Below are positions 36,199 through 46,887 of a stretch of DNA of 64,000 bases, in pieces. Below the pieces are notes generated by a model. It had not been told where the DNA came from and did not search any database. It worked only from the letters and a program-made list of their open reading frames with translations. The translations under genes and the position numbers were made by a program. Source of the stretch: Edaphochlamys debaryana (lineage: Eukaryota > Chlorophyta > Chlorophyceae > Chlamydomonadales); NCBI GenBank assembly GCA_016858145.1, contig JAEHOE010000056.1, forward strand, positions 434,001 to 498,000, written 5' to 3'. How positions within the stretch are numbered: the first letter of the stretch is position 1; each line of letters begins with the position of its first letter.

Positions 36199-39100
36199 TC
36201 ACAGCGCCATGAGCAGCCTCACGTCCTCCACCCGCATGCGGCGGCTCTCCTCCGCCGAGCGCTTGTCGAAGGCGGCCGCAGCCAGCTGCCGCTTGCGGTC
36301 CTGGGGGGGAGGGGGAAGGGGAGGGGGGAGGGGGAAGGGGAGGGGGGAGGGGGCAGGGGGAAGTAGGGCTCCCGCGAGAGAGCGTGCCCTCCCGTCGGCT
36401 GCGGCCCCTGCCCTCCGTCCCCATGCACCGCCCTCCCCATCCCATCCCCCGTCAGCCCTTTACACCACCAGGCACCCGGCTCCCCTCTCCCCCCTCTCCC
36501 TCCGCCCCCCCCCCACACACCTGCAGCTGCAGCATGCGCTCCTCGATGGTGTCCGCCGCCACGTAGCGGTACACCTGCACGCCCCGCACCTGGCCCAGAC
36601 GGTGCACGCGGTCCTTTGGGGGGGCGGGGTGGGGGCCAAGGGGGCGGGGGCAGGGGGAGGTTGGGGTGTGACCAGGTAGGGTGGGAAGGGCTTCAGCCAA
36701 CGCCTGCATCCAGCCGCTTCCAGCCCTGCACCTGCCTCCGTCCGCAAGCGCTCCTGCCCCTTCCCCCCGCCCCCACCTACGCTCCAGTGCCGCTAACCCC
36801 CGCCCCCCCAACACGCTGAGCCCCCCCCCCCCACCATGGCCTGCTCCTCCACTGCGGGGTTCCACCAGGGGTCCAGAAGGTGCACGTGGCTGGGGGTGGG
36901 GGGAAGAGGGGGAGGGAGACGCGCGATATAGCTTGGCGTGGTGAACCGGTGCTGGGGCGGACACAAGTGGTCCCCCTGCCCGCCCCTTCCATGCTCCTCC
37001 CACTTCCCCCCACACCCCCACCTGGCCGCGGTGAGGTTCATGCCCACGCCCCCCGCCTTGAGGGAGGCCAGGAACACCACGGGGCTGCCCGGCTGCCGGG
37101 AGGCGAAGGACTTGACCATGTCGGCGCGGGCGGAGGCGGGCGTGGAGCCGTCCAGCCTGGGGGGGGTGGGGTGGGATGGGGTAGAGAGGAAGGGAGGGAG
37201 GGAGGGATGGGTGGGGGTGGTGTGTTGTTGAGAGCGGGGAAGAGGCGGGGAGGTGGGGAGGTGGCAGCGGACTGCAGGTGGGGTGGCAGGTGCGTTCCGG
37301 GAGAGCACGTGGCTGCGGCCGGCTGTGTCGTACCTGACGAACGGCACCTCCGCGGCGTTGAGGGCCTTCTCCACCAGGTTCAGCATGCCTGGGGGGGGGG
37401 GGGCAGGTGGAAGCCGGGGGGCCAACACCGCTTCTGACTCTTGCGGTCGCACATGCCAAGTAGGCATGAGGAACGGGGTGGGGTTGTCGGCCTTCGAACG
37501 GAAGGCCGGCCTCACAGCCCCACCCACCCGTGAACTGCGAGAAGACCACGGATTTGAGCGGTCCGTGGCCGTCCGGGGGCAGCGCCGCGGCCGCCCGGAG
37601 CTGCTCCATGAGCGCAGCCACCTAAGGGGGGTGGGGGGCAGGGGGTAGGGGGGTAGGAGGGTAGGGGGGTAGGGGGGTGGGGGTTGTTGTACACTTACGG
37701 AGGTGGGAAGGATGTCGCGATGCGGATGGCGTGATGGGTCATGGGCACCGAACAAAGGGCACAGGGCGAGGTGTGCGTGCAACCGCGGCCGGTCCCCCCC
37801 AACCCTCACCCCCACCTTGGCGGAGGCGGCACAGGGGTCGTCCACGTCCGTGCCGGCCTGGAGAGAAGGGGGTGGAGGCGCAGGCCAGGGTGTTGATTGA
37901 ACAGATAGGATTGACACGAGTCCCATGTGCTGCCCCCCCCCCACGTGTGCACCTCAGCGCTGCAGCCACGGTCATGCCACCACGTGTGTGCTGCCACGTG
38001 CGCCCCCCCATGCGCCCCCCCCACGTGCCTGCGTGCTTCGCTCCAGGGAGGTGTCGGGCGGGAGGTCCACCAGCTCGGCAAGGGAGAGCTGGGAGGGGAT
38101 GGGGGGGTGGGGAGAGGATCAGATGAGAGGGTGGGGTTTTGAGGGGGAGCATTGCATGGACTGCGACAAGCTGCCTCGTGGCGATGGCGCTGAGTGCAGC
38201 GAGGAAAGGGGGTCGCAGCCCCGTAGGAGACCGGCTACACGGCACCTCCCGTCTGCGTCCCCGCCCTGCCCTAGGCCCCCTGCCCACCGGCGCTCGGCAC
38301 ATGGGGCAGCCGGGTCCGGCCGCGGCCGCAATCACGTGCTCCAGGCAGCTGGGGGGGCAAGAGGAGATGGGGCGGGGTAACGGAGCGTGCCTTCGGAGCT
38401 AGTTCCCACCAGACGGCCCCCTCCCCTCGGCCCCCTCTCTCCTCGCCCCTGCCCTTCACGCCCCCCCCCCCTGCTCACGGCCTGCAGAAGGCGTGCTTGC
38501 ATCGGGTGATGCAGGCGGAGGCGGAGAGCGGCTCCAGGCAGATGGGGCAGTCGTCCTGGGGGGGAGGGGGGAACGAGGCACAATGAGGGGGGGTGTACGA
38601 GGGGGGAGAGGGCGATTGTGTGGCTGCAGGCTCCCACACGCTCAACGGATGGCCCCTTCCTCCCAGTCCCCCACGACCTCCCCGCACGCCTCCACCGCCC
38701 CAGAAACCCCATACCCTCCCCCCCCACCCCCACCTGCAGCCCCCCCGTCAGCAGCTCCAGCAGCCTGGTCCGCTCCTCCTCGGTTAGTGGGGGAGCAGCA
38801 CCCCGGCCCCTGCCGGCCCCGCCCCCTGCGGCGCCCCCCGCGGTCCCCGCCTCGATGCTGAGCGGCAGGGGCCCGGCAGCCACCAGGCAGCCAGCATCGG
38901 AGACCTGTGAGGGCGGGATGCGTTAAGAGCATTGAGTCGGTATATTCATTCAAAGGGGATGCCGACCTCTCTCCTGAACACCGCTCCTCCGGGGATTCCG
39001 GCCTCCACACGTCGGCCCCACCCTGCCACCACCCTGGCCCCTGGCCTCAGGATGATCCCCCTCCCCCCAGGCCCCCCCGCTGCCGCTGCTCGCCTGCCTC

Positions 39101-42100
39101 AGCCTGAGGATGATCTCCAGCACGCCCATGTAGTTTTCCAGCAGCGTGGAGGCCGCCAGCTGCTGACTCACCAGCTGCCGGCCGGCCAGCTCCAGGCTGC
39201 GGGTGGGGGTTGGGGGGGAGAGGGGGTTGGGGGTTGGCGATGGGATGGAGGTTTGGCGATGGGAGGGGTGGGAAATGGAGGGAGAGGAGGGTGGTGTAGG
39301 GTGATAGGGGTTGTCGAGGGTGGGGATTGGGAAATGCAGCCGCCCGCAGCACTGCCGTACTGCCGTACTCACGCGTCGTACTTGGCCCGGTCGTCCCGCG
39401 TGAGGTGCACCCGCACCAGGTTGACGCAGCGGTCGGGCAGGGAGACCAGCGGCCGCCCGCCGATCTGGGGTGGGGGGTGGGGCGGCCAAAGAGAGGGGGG
39501 CGGGGGAAGTTGAGAAAGGAGGAGAGGAAGGTAAGGGCCGATGCACCCGGGGGAAAGGGTGACCTGTAGCCGTCCTTCCCGGACACAGCGCACGCGCACC
39601 CCACCTTAAGGTCCTTGGTCCGCCGCAGCGCGATGGCTGCCATGAGCACCTGTGGGGGGAGGCAGTGAGGGTTTCGGGGGGGCAGGACACCGCAAATGGG
39701 CTGGCCCAGGCCACGTTGCGCGGCCACAGCAGGAACCTGGGCTCCGGGCCCTCCCCGTCTCCTCCGTCCCTCCGCCTGCCCCGCACCTGCAGCCTCAGCA
39801 GCGCGTCCCGATCCCCCGCCTGCGGCACGGGGACGCAGCCGGTGGGGGCCATTGAGGGCAGAAACACAAGGCACAAACACCGCGTACGGCCAGTACGAGC
39901 ATCCATGCCGTACAGCCGTACGGCAGCCGCACGGACACACGCCCGCGCTGCCCATGCACACGCGCACGTGCACCCTCGCTCTGCGCCCGCGCCTGCAGCG
40001 GCCTCTGCAGCGTGCGGTTGAAGATGGACCGCTCCTGCAGCGGCTCCAGGCGCAGGAAGGCCAGGAGGCCGTACAGATCGGCCATGCGGTTCTGGATGGG
40101 CGTGCCGGTGACCGCCCACCTGAGGGGGGGAGGGGGGCAGGGAGGGGGGGGCATGGGTTTTGAGGGCAGGCAGGCATGGGTGTTGAGGGGGCTGCATGGG
40201 AGACCGCGTCGGAACTTTGCGTGAGAGGGGTTTGGGACAGAGCGACGGGAGGGGGCGCGGCGAGGCCACCGGGAGGCTCCTCAGGTGGCCAGGCGGGTGG
40301 TGCCGAGCTGCCCCCGCACGCCAGGCCTCACTTGCGCTCCGCCTTAAGCTTGGCTGCTGCCTGGCTCATCTTGGCCTTGGGGTTCTTGATGGTGTGGGCC
40401 TGGGGGGCGGGGGAAGCGGTGGGAAAAGGGAAGGAGGGGAGCGGTTTGGGCAAGAGGGGAGAGGAGGGGGTATGGGCGCTTACGCCTCCCCAACTGCAAC
40501 CCACGGCACCCCGCAGATCAACTTTGCTACCCTCCTCTCCCCCTCCCCCTCATCCTCCCTCCCCCCCCCCCACCTCGTCCAGCACCACCCTCAGCCACCG
40601 CACCGACAGCAGCCCCCGCCCGTCCGCCAGGTCGGAGGCCAGCATCTGGGGGAGGGGTCAGAGGAGGTTGCAAGGGAGGCAGAGAGGGTGGGGGGGCAGA
40701 GACTCGGGGCAGAGACGAGGAGCCCAGTGACCAGACCTTAGAACCAAATGCACGGCGCTGTGATGAGAGCGCAGCACGCCCTCCCCCTCCACCCCTCCAC
40801 AACCACTCCACACACCACCGGTCCCTCTACACCGCTCCACATCCCCCCCTCCAGCCCCCTTGACCCTCCCCCCCCCACCTGGTACGTGGTGAGCACCACG
40901 TCCTGCTGCGCCAGGAGCTGGGGCGAGCGGGAGCGCTCGGGGCCGTGGTAGGCGTACACCTGGGGGGGAAGGGGGGGAGGGGGGAGGGTCAGGGCGGGTG
41001 GGCGAGGTGGCGTGAAGGCGATCGACCCCTTCCCCCCTGCCCTGGCGGCCTCCGCAGTACCGTGCACCCTTCCCTCAACCCTCAACCTCAACCTCACACA
41101 GCACACACCCAACCCCGCTCCCCTCCACCCGCCTTGAGCCCCCCCGCCGTGTGCTCCTGCAGCTGTGTCGCCCAGTTGCTGAGCACCGACACGGGGCACA
41201 CCACCAGCGTGCCCCGGGGGCCGTCGGCCTTGGGGGCGCCGGCGGCCAGGGCCGCCACATGGGCGGCGGAGGGTGCGGCGGCGGCGGCGGCGGTGCGTGC
41301 ACCGGCTGCCGAGGGGGCGGCGGCGGCGGCAGTCGCGGCGGCCTTGGGGGCTGCCTGTGCGGGCGTGATGAGGGGGAAGGTGGGCTGCTTAGGATGGCTG
41401 CGACAGGTAGGGGTGGCAGACCTCGCCGCTGATCTGGTCGCCCTCCCAAGCGCCGCACGCCGCCCCGGCCCAGCTGGTCCATAGCTTACCCCACGCTTCT
41501 TGGCCGGCGGGGGGACCACCTCCTCGTCTTCTTCCTCCTCCTCGTCATCGTCTGAGGCCGCCCGGCCCCGCTTGCCTCGGCCCTTGGAAGCACGGCCCCG
41601 AGCGGCCTTGGGCTGCGCCTGGGGTGGCGGCGGAGAAAGAAGGGTGAGGGGAGGCGGGAGGCGCACAAGTGAGGACGGACACTCACGGACAGGCATGCAG
41701 AATGCGGTGCGGCGGGGATGCAGACGTATTATGTCATGCCGAGCCTTCCCCTGCTCCTCCTGACAAATCTCCACATGCCTCGCGGTCAGGGCGGATGCGT
41801 CCTGCGCTTCCATGCACGCCCTTCCGCCCCCTCTTCCCTGCAGCCCCCTCCGCTCTTCCAGCCTGCTTCGAGCCTGAGCACCCTGCCCGCCATGCAATAG
41901 AGCCCACCTTGCGCCCCTTGGCCGGCGTGGGTACATAGTCATCATCCTCCTCCCCGCCCTCGTCCTCGTCGTCCTCCTCCTCATCGTCGTCCGAATCCGG
42001 CTGGGCCCGCTTGCCCCGGCCCTTGGCGGCCTTCCCCTTGGCCTGGGGCTTGGCTTCGGGCTTGGCCCTCACGATGCGGCCTCGGTGCAGGGTTTCGCGC

Positions 42101-45100
42101 GGTCCGGCCTGAGCCTGAGCCTGAGCCGGGGCGACCGCACCCGAGCCGGCGCCGCTGGGCCCTGCGCCGGCGCTGGAGGGCCCTGCGCCCGAGCCCGAGG
42201 GCCCCGCTCCCACCCCTGCCGGTGCCGCCCCCGACGGCCCCGCGGCGGCCGGGGAGGGGTCGGGCGGGGCGGTGGGGTCGGGCGCGGCGAGGTCGAGCAT
42301 GGATAGGGGCGGCAGGGGCGTGCCGGGGCGGTTGGAGGCGATGAGGGAGATGAGGATGAGCGTCTTGCCTGGGGGCGTGGGGGGGGGGCGGGTTGGTGGG
42401 TGGGTGGGAGGCTGTCTTGATCATGGTGGGTCCAGATCGTGTTGGGCTGTACAGGTAGCGCCGGGGAGCGCTCTTGACGGTACGCTCCCCCAGATCCCCC
42501 GCGAACCAGCCACGCCCCTGCTTCACGATCCAGCCCCGGCACAGGTCTACGTCCCTGTCAGCCATCCAGGGCCCCAGGCCCAAAGCCCTCTTCATCATAC
42601 TTCCATCCCACCGACCCCTCACCAACCCTGTGGTCCCCCACCCACCCAGGCCCATGTCGTCTGCCAGGATGCCGCCCCTGGGGAAGCAGGGGAGGGTTGG
42701 GCGGGGGCGTCAGGACGTCATTGCTCAAGCATCCCATAGCAGTTGCTGGGCTGTTCGCTAGGTCCAGCGGGACCCGGTTCGCCAGCGGCCGATGCACACA
42801 CGCCGCGCCCCACCGCCCCCACCCCAGCCCCGGACCCGGCCCCACCGCAGCGGCTCGGGTTTCTGAGTGGAGACGAAGTTGGTGAGGGTGTTGGTGTAGC
42901 CGCCCCCCGGGCCCGTGCGGGCCTGCCAGAAGGGCGGCAGATCGGAGCCGTTCTCGCGGGCCACCTGGGGCCGGGTGGGGGTAGGGGAGGTGGGCGTGTT
43001 GCTGGTGAGATGGAAGTGTAGGCAGGATAGGTAAGGACAGGACGGCGCCTGTCTGAGGGATGGACTGCCCATAAGCCGTGTAGGTCCTCAGCCCCGTCTG
43101 GCGCATGGCAAGACCCGTGCGCCCAGACCTCGTCCTCATTCCCCCTCCCCCTTCCCCGCCCTCGAGGTCCCATGCCTCTCCGTACAGCCTCGAGGGCCTG
43201 CCCTCCCCATCCCCCCCACCCCCCAAACGCCACCGCACCATCCACGCCAGGGCCACTCGCTGGTGGGGGTACAGCCGGGACAGGACCTGGGGGGGGAAGG
43301 AGGGGGCGGAGGCGCGAGCAGGTGGGTGCGAGCGGGGGATCGTAGGGCCGTGCAGCTGACGAGCAGCGTCAGGGGGTGCGCGGGAAGCCAGACGCAGCGG
43401 AGCACGCCCCCTCTCCGAGTTCCCCCGTTCCCCCTTTCCGCCCTCCCCACCTCGGCGTGTGGCTCCATGGCGGGCTGCACCGTGCTCTTGGCGTGGACCT
43501 CTGGGAGGGGGAGGGGCGGAGGGATGGGGGGTTGGGCTCACATAAATCCCAAGCAGCACAGGAGGAGCTGAGATCTATGACGCCAAGAGGCATGGTAAGG
43601 CCCCATAGGAACGAGCTCCACAGCCGCCGACCCTCCTCACCTCCCCACCGCCCCTGTGCGCCACACACCGCCAACCCCACGCATGCTAGACACACGCTCC
43701 GGCCCACCCCTCGCCCCCACGTACGCCCCCCCCCCCCCGTCCCACCGTTGAACATCCTCTCCAGCGACGTCTCCAGCTCCCGCGGCGTCAGGGCGGCCAC
43801 GCGGGACACCGTGTAGCTGGCGCGCGCCCCCACGGCCCCCCGGCCTGCCCCCGCGCCTCCCCCCGCGCCCCCTGCGCCCCTGCCCCTGCCCGCCCCCAGC
43901 GCGATGCCGCCCCGGATCAGGCGCTGCTCCACGGCGTCCGCGGCGGCGGGGGTGGCCCAGCAGAGCAGGTCGATGGGCTGCGGCAGGGGGGGTTGAATGT
44001 GCTTGTGGGAGCATGGTAGAGATTACACGTGTGGCTGTTTCGTGATGATAATGGGTGGGGTTTGTGACGCGTGGGGTGGGCGGGGTGAGGGAGAGGACGG
44101 GAGAGCGTGTTGTGGGACATGGGGCCGGGTTGCAGCCTCCCTGCCCCGGACCCCCGCACGGCCTGCCCTTCTGCCCCCGCACCCCCGGAGCCCCCCCCCC
44201 CCACCCCCGCCCCCCTCCCCCCACCATGGTGAAGGCACCCTTCTCGCCCTGCACCACGCCTGTGCGGGGGGCCGGGGCAAGGGGGCGTGCATTGGGGCGG
44301 AGGCGGCAGGCAGGTTCAGGTGTTGACTGCGGGGCCGGGAGCCGGGCAGACAGGGCCTGTCCACCATGGAGCCCCTGCCATCGCCCCCCGAGGTAACCCC
44401 ATGCAGAGCCCCCGACGCCGAGCCCCCCGGCCTCACCCCCCCCCCCCGCGCGCCCCGCCCCTTCTGCCCCCCCCCCGCAGGCCGTCCGCCGGCGCTCACC
44501 CTCGATCTTGAGGTCCCCCTTGTCGATCAGCGGTGACAGCTGGGGGGTCAGGAGCGGGAGGCAGGGGGCGCACAGTTGGCGCCGGATGACCGTTGGCAGC
44601 CCCCTGCACCGCAACCCACATGGCCAGGACAGGTCAACGCTGTCAACCCCTGTCCCAACCGCAGCCGCAGCTACCTAATGCTCGTCCAAGTGTCCCGACT
44701 GCTCGTTAAGATGGTCGTACATAATCCGTACACCCCATACGGAGTTGCCGTGCGCCAGCACCCACCACGGCTGCCTGCTCCCGACCGATGTGGCCGATCT
44801 TCTCGCCCCGGACTGGGGGCAGCGGCAGCGGCGCGGAGCAGGCGGCAGGGGTGTAGCAATTGGATGGGCGTCAGTGGCGAGCTCTCTTTAGCAAGCAAGC
44901 AAGAGCCGACAAAGCAGGGATTAAGTGCAGCGCATCACCACGTGTGCTATCCGCCCGGACCCTGCATCCCCCCCCGCAGGGTACGGTACCACAGGCCCAC
45001 CATTGTCCACTCGGATGGCCCTGCGAAGGGACCGGGCAAGGGGGCGTCATGATGGGTGGGTATCGGCGCTACAGGCGATTGGGGCCGTGGGCCCGCTCGA

Positions 45101-45952
45101 AACCGTTCAGCGACATGCCGTGGGGGAGACGGGAGGGGGTAGAGGGCGATGTGGGTCGGCCATGTGGGTCGGCGGGCGGCTGCCGTGGAGCGTGGAGCAA
45201 CAGACAGCCCACGAAGCCCGGGCAGAAACTTCTAAGCTTAAGACTGTTGGGAAGGCTGGGGCGGGGAATGCCCTGTGCCGCTACGCACCAGCGGTCGTAC
45301 GGGTTCTGCGGCTCTCGAATGAGTAGGACCATCTGGGACGAGAGAGAGAGGAAGCGATAGGGGGGGGGCAGCGGGGGGGGGTGGATGGTTGCGGGCGGCA
45401 GGAGCTTCGAGGCCCTTCCAGACTGGACTCCCACAGCCAGTGCAACCCTGCGCTAGCGTGACCCCTTCGACGCTGGCGGCAAGCCCCTGAACTGTTCCCA
45501 TGGCTGCTAGCTCTGAGTGCAGCTGGTGCGCTGTAAGCAGCACCAGCTGCGGCTTGGTGGGGGCACCGCGCGTGGCACGCCCCTCCACGCGCAGCACGGG
45601 CAGAGGCACCCTCTACCGCTCTGTCAACCTGCCGACCTCATTCTTGGAAGCCAAGCCGTTGTAGTAGCGACAGCCCACAACCCGCGTGCGCGACGTCCCA
45701 ATGCACTCGAGCTCCGCTTCCACCTCTTCCTCCTCGTCGTCCTGGACGGGTAAAGGTGGCCGTCACTCAAGCCAGCGTACCAGCTTAGATCAAACACATT
45801 CTGCTTGTGACGATAGGACCAGTCCCGCCGAAAACCGTGCCTGCACCGCGATGCCCTGCACAAGGCCCCCATTCCCTTGCCTGGTTCAGGTCAACTGGGT
45901 TGGTTGCCGCGCCTCTCGCTCCAGGCAGAGGCGAGGGCTGTAGAAGCGCCAT
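36199..45952 (-). CDS. HLTF/RAD5-type SNF2 translocase with HIRAN and RING domains
   Basis: 34 exons join in phase to 1,073 residues. They start at 45952, 45741, 45332, 45020, 44812, 44539, 44259, 43977, 43500, 43286, 42964, 42677, 42368, 41618, 41354, 40959, 40645, 40399, 40119, 39819, 39649, 39464, 39196, 38904, 38555, 38348, 38088, 37857, 37621, 37388, 37156, 36889, 36613 and 36300. A HIRAN domain (VVGCRYYNGLASKNE, REPQNPYDRWAIRVDNV, KIGHIGREQAAV) lies at ~45-100. Motif I is GGILADDMGLGKT (~272-284) and motif II is DEAH (~602-605), followed by TGTPIQN. A C3HC4 RING (CPICLEPL, CKHAFCRPC, CPMC) occupies ~819-857 inside the ATPase. The C-terminal lobe has LDGST, HLLDPWWNP and DRVHRLGQ. HLTF/RAD5 proteins bind 3' DNA ends through HIRAN, remodel stalled forks and poly-ubiquitinate PCNA through the RING. 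Five introns need GC donors. An acidic/Lys insert (~300-500) separates motif I from the next motif. Confidence 0.92.
36302..36356 (+). repeat. Purine-only G/A tract in the last HLTF intron
   Basis: An array of GGGGGAGGG and GGGGAAGGG units runs about 55 bases without a pyrimidine apart from one C. On the coding (minus) strand it is a pyrimidine tract just after the donor. Similar tracts occur in most introns of this gene. Confidence 0.7.
37622..37684 (+). repeat. (GGGGGGTA)n-like G-tract array in an HLTF intron
   Basis: Five or six G runs of five to six bases are separated by TA, AGGA or CA over about 60 bases. On the coding strand this is a C-rich tract close to the acceptor side of the upstream exon. 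It could form G-quadruplexes on the non-coding strand. Confidence 0.6.
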
Positions 45953-46887
45953 GTCGGAGCCAGCGCCCAAGTGGTGCAAGGCTTCTACCCTTGGTTGTGG
46001 TGCATGACAGTCAGCAGGTGAGGGCGTTCTGATGTCGAGCGAGCCCTGCGATCCGACGACCGGCCCCCGGTTGCCCCTTCTTGCCCGTGCCACGACCCCC
46101 GCCACCCCTGCGCCACCCCGGCGCGCGGCCACCCCGCTCGCCCCCACAGCTCTGCTCCCTGCCCTCAACACACTCTCCCCTGTAACCTGCACCTCCACGG
46201 CGTTTGCAGCAGGTAAGTCTTCGTTGCCGCAGACTTCCTAGGCTTCCCACCGGACTGCAGTGCAGTACTGCGACGAGCAAAGGCGCCAACTGCAGTGCAA
46301 GCCGTCCTATACTGCCTTGTATTATCCCCTACGAACGAAGCTATGTTATAAACGAACGAACCGGTCTCCGCGACTCAGTCTTTGCGAGGCAGGTGAGCGC
46401 TCGGGCCTTGCACGCAGCGCCGCTCCCTGCCGGACCCCATATCCCAGCGGGACGGGATATCAGGGGTAGTCAGGGCTCATAGGGGCTCTGGAGGTTGCGC
46501 CTGCGACTGCGGCGCCACCATGCAGGCGATGCACTTGATAAGCCGCGGCAAGCAGCGCTGAGTGACCTTGCAGCTGCGCCGGCCAACAGCGTCACGTTTT
46601 GGGGCACCCATGCACCGCTCCGACAGGCTTTGGCCTCGCGGCGCGCAAGGGCTCTCACATCGGCCGGAACGCGGCTCGGTTAGGTCGAGCGCGATACATA
46701 CTTACTTGTATCACCGCACGCACGTAAGCTGTTCCTGACAACAAGTTTCCCTCCTCCACGCTTCCCCTTCCAGCCGCCCGACACAAGCTCCTGACGGACC
46801 CGGCGCAGCCGCACTTCGCGCCACCGCCGCCACGCACCCCCCACCCCCTTGAGCTCGCGCACGCCCCCTCAAGCTCGGGGGCCGCAC
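45953..46887. promoter_or_regulatory. Divergent intergenic region between HLTF-like and SPL-C-like genes
   Basis: The two coding regions start head to head 935 bases apart, so this region must hold both promoters. A TATA-like TTATAAA lies near 46337-46343, flanked by GAACGAAGC and AACGAACGAA copies. On the plus strand 46032-46211 is an open frame from ATG that ends in a strong donor (GCAG/GTAAGT). In principle it could splice in phase to an acceptor at 46869 upstream of the ATG at 46888, adding 60 or more residues to the downstream protein. Which model is used cannot be decided from sequence. Confidence 0.4.

Noticed and set aside
37622..37684. Interstitial telomere
   Set aside because: The G runs and TA spacers vary, and the unit does not match the TTTTAGGG or TTTAGGG telomere repeats of green algae.
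45785..46198. 137-codon minus-strand frame as the HLTF N-terminus
   Set aside because: It reads past the GC donor at 45880 into sequence out of line with the HIRAN exon. The internal ATG at 45952 joins in phase to the conserved exon and gives a normal length.
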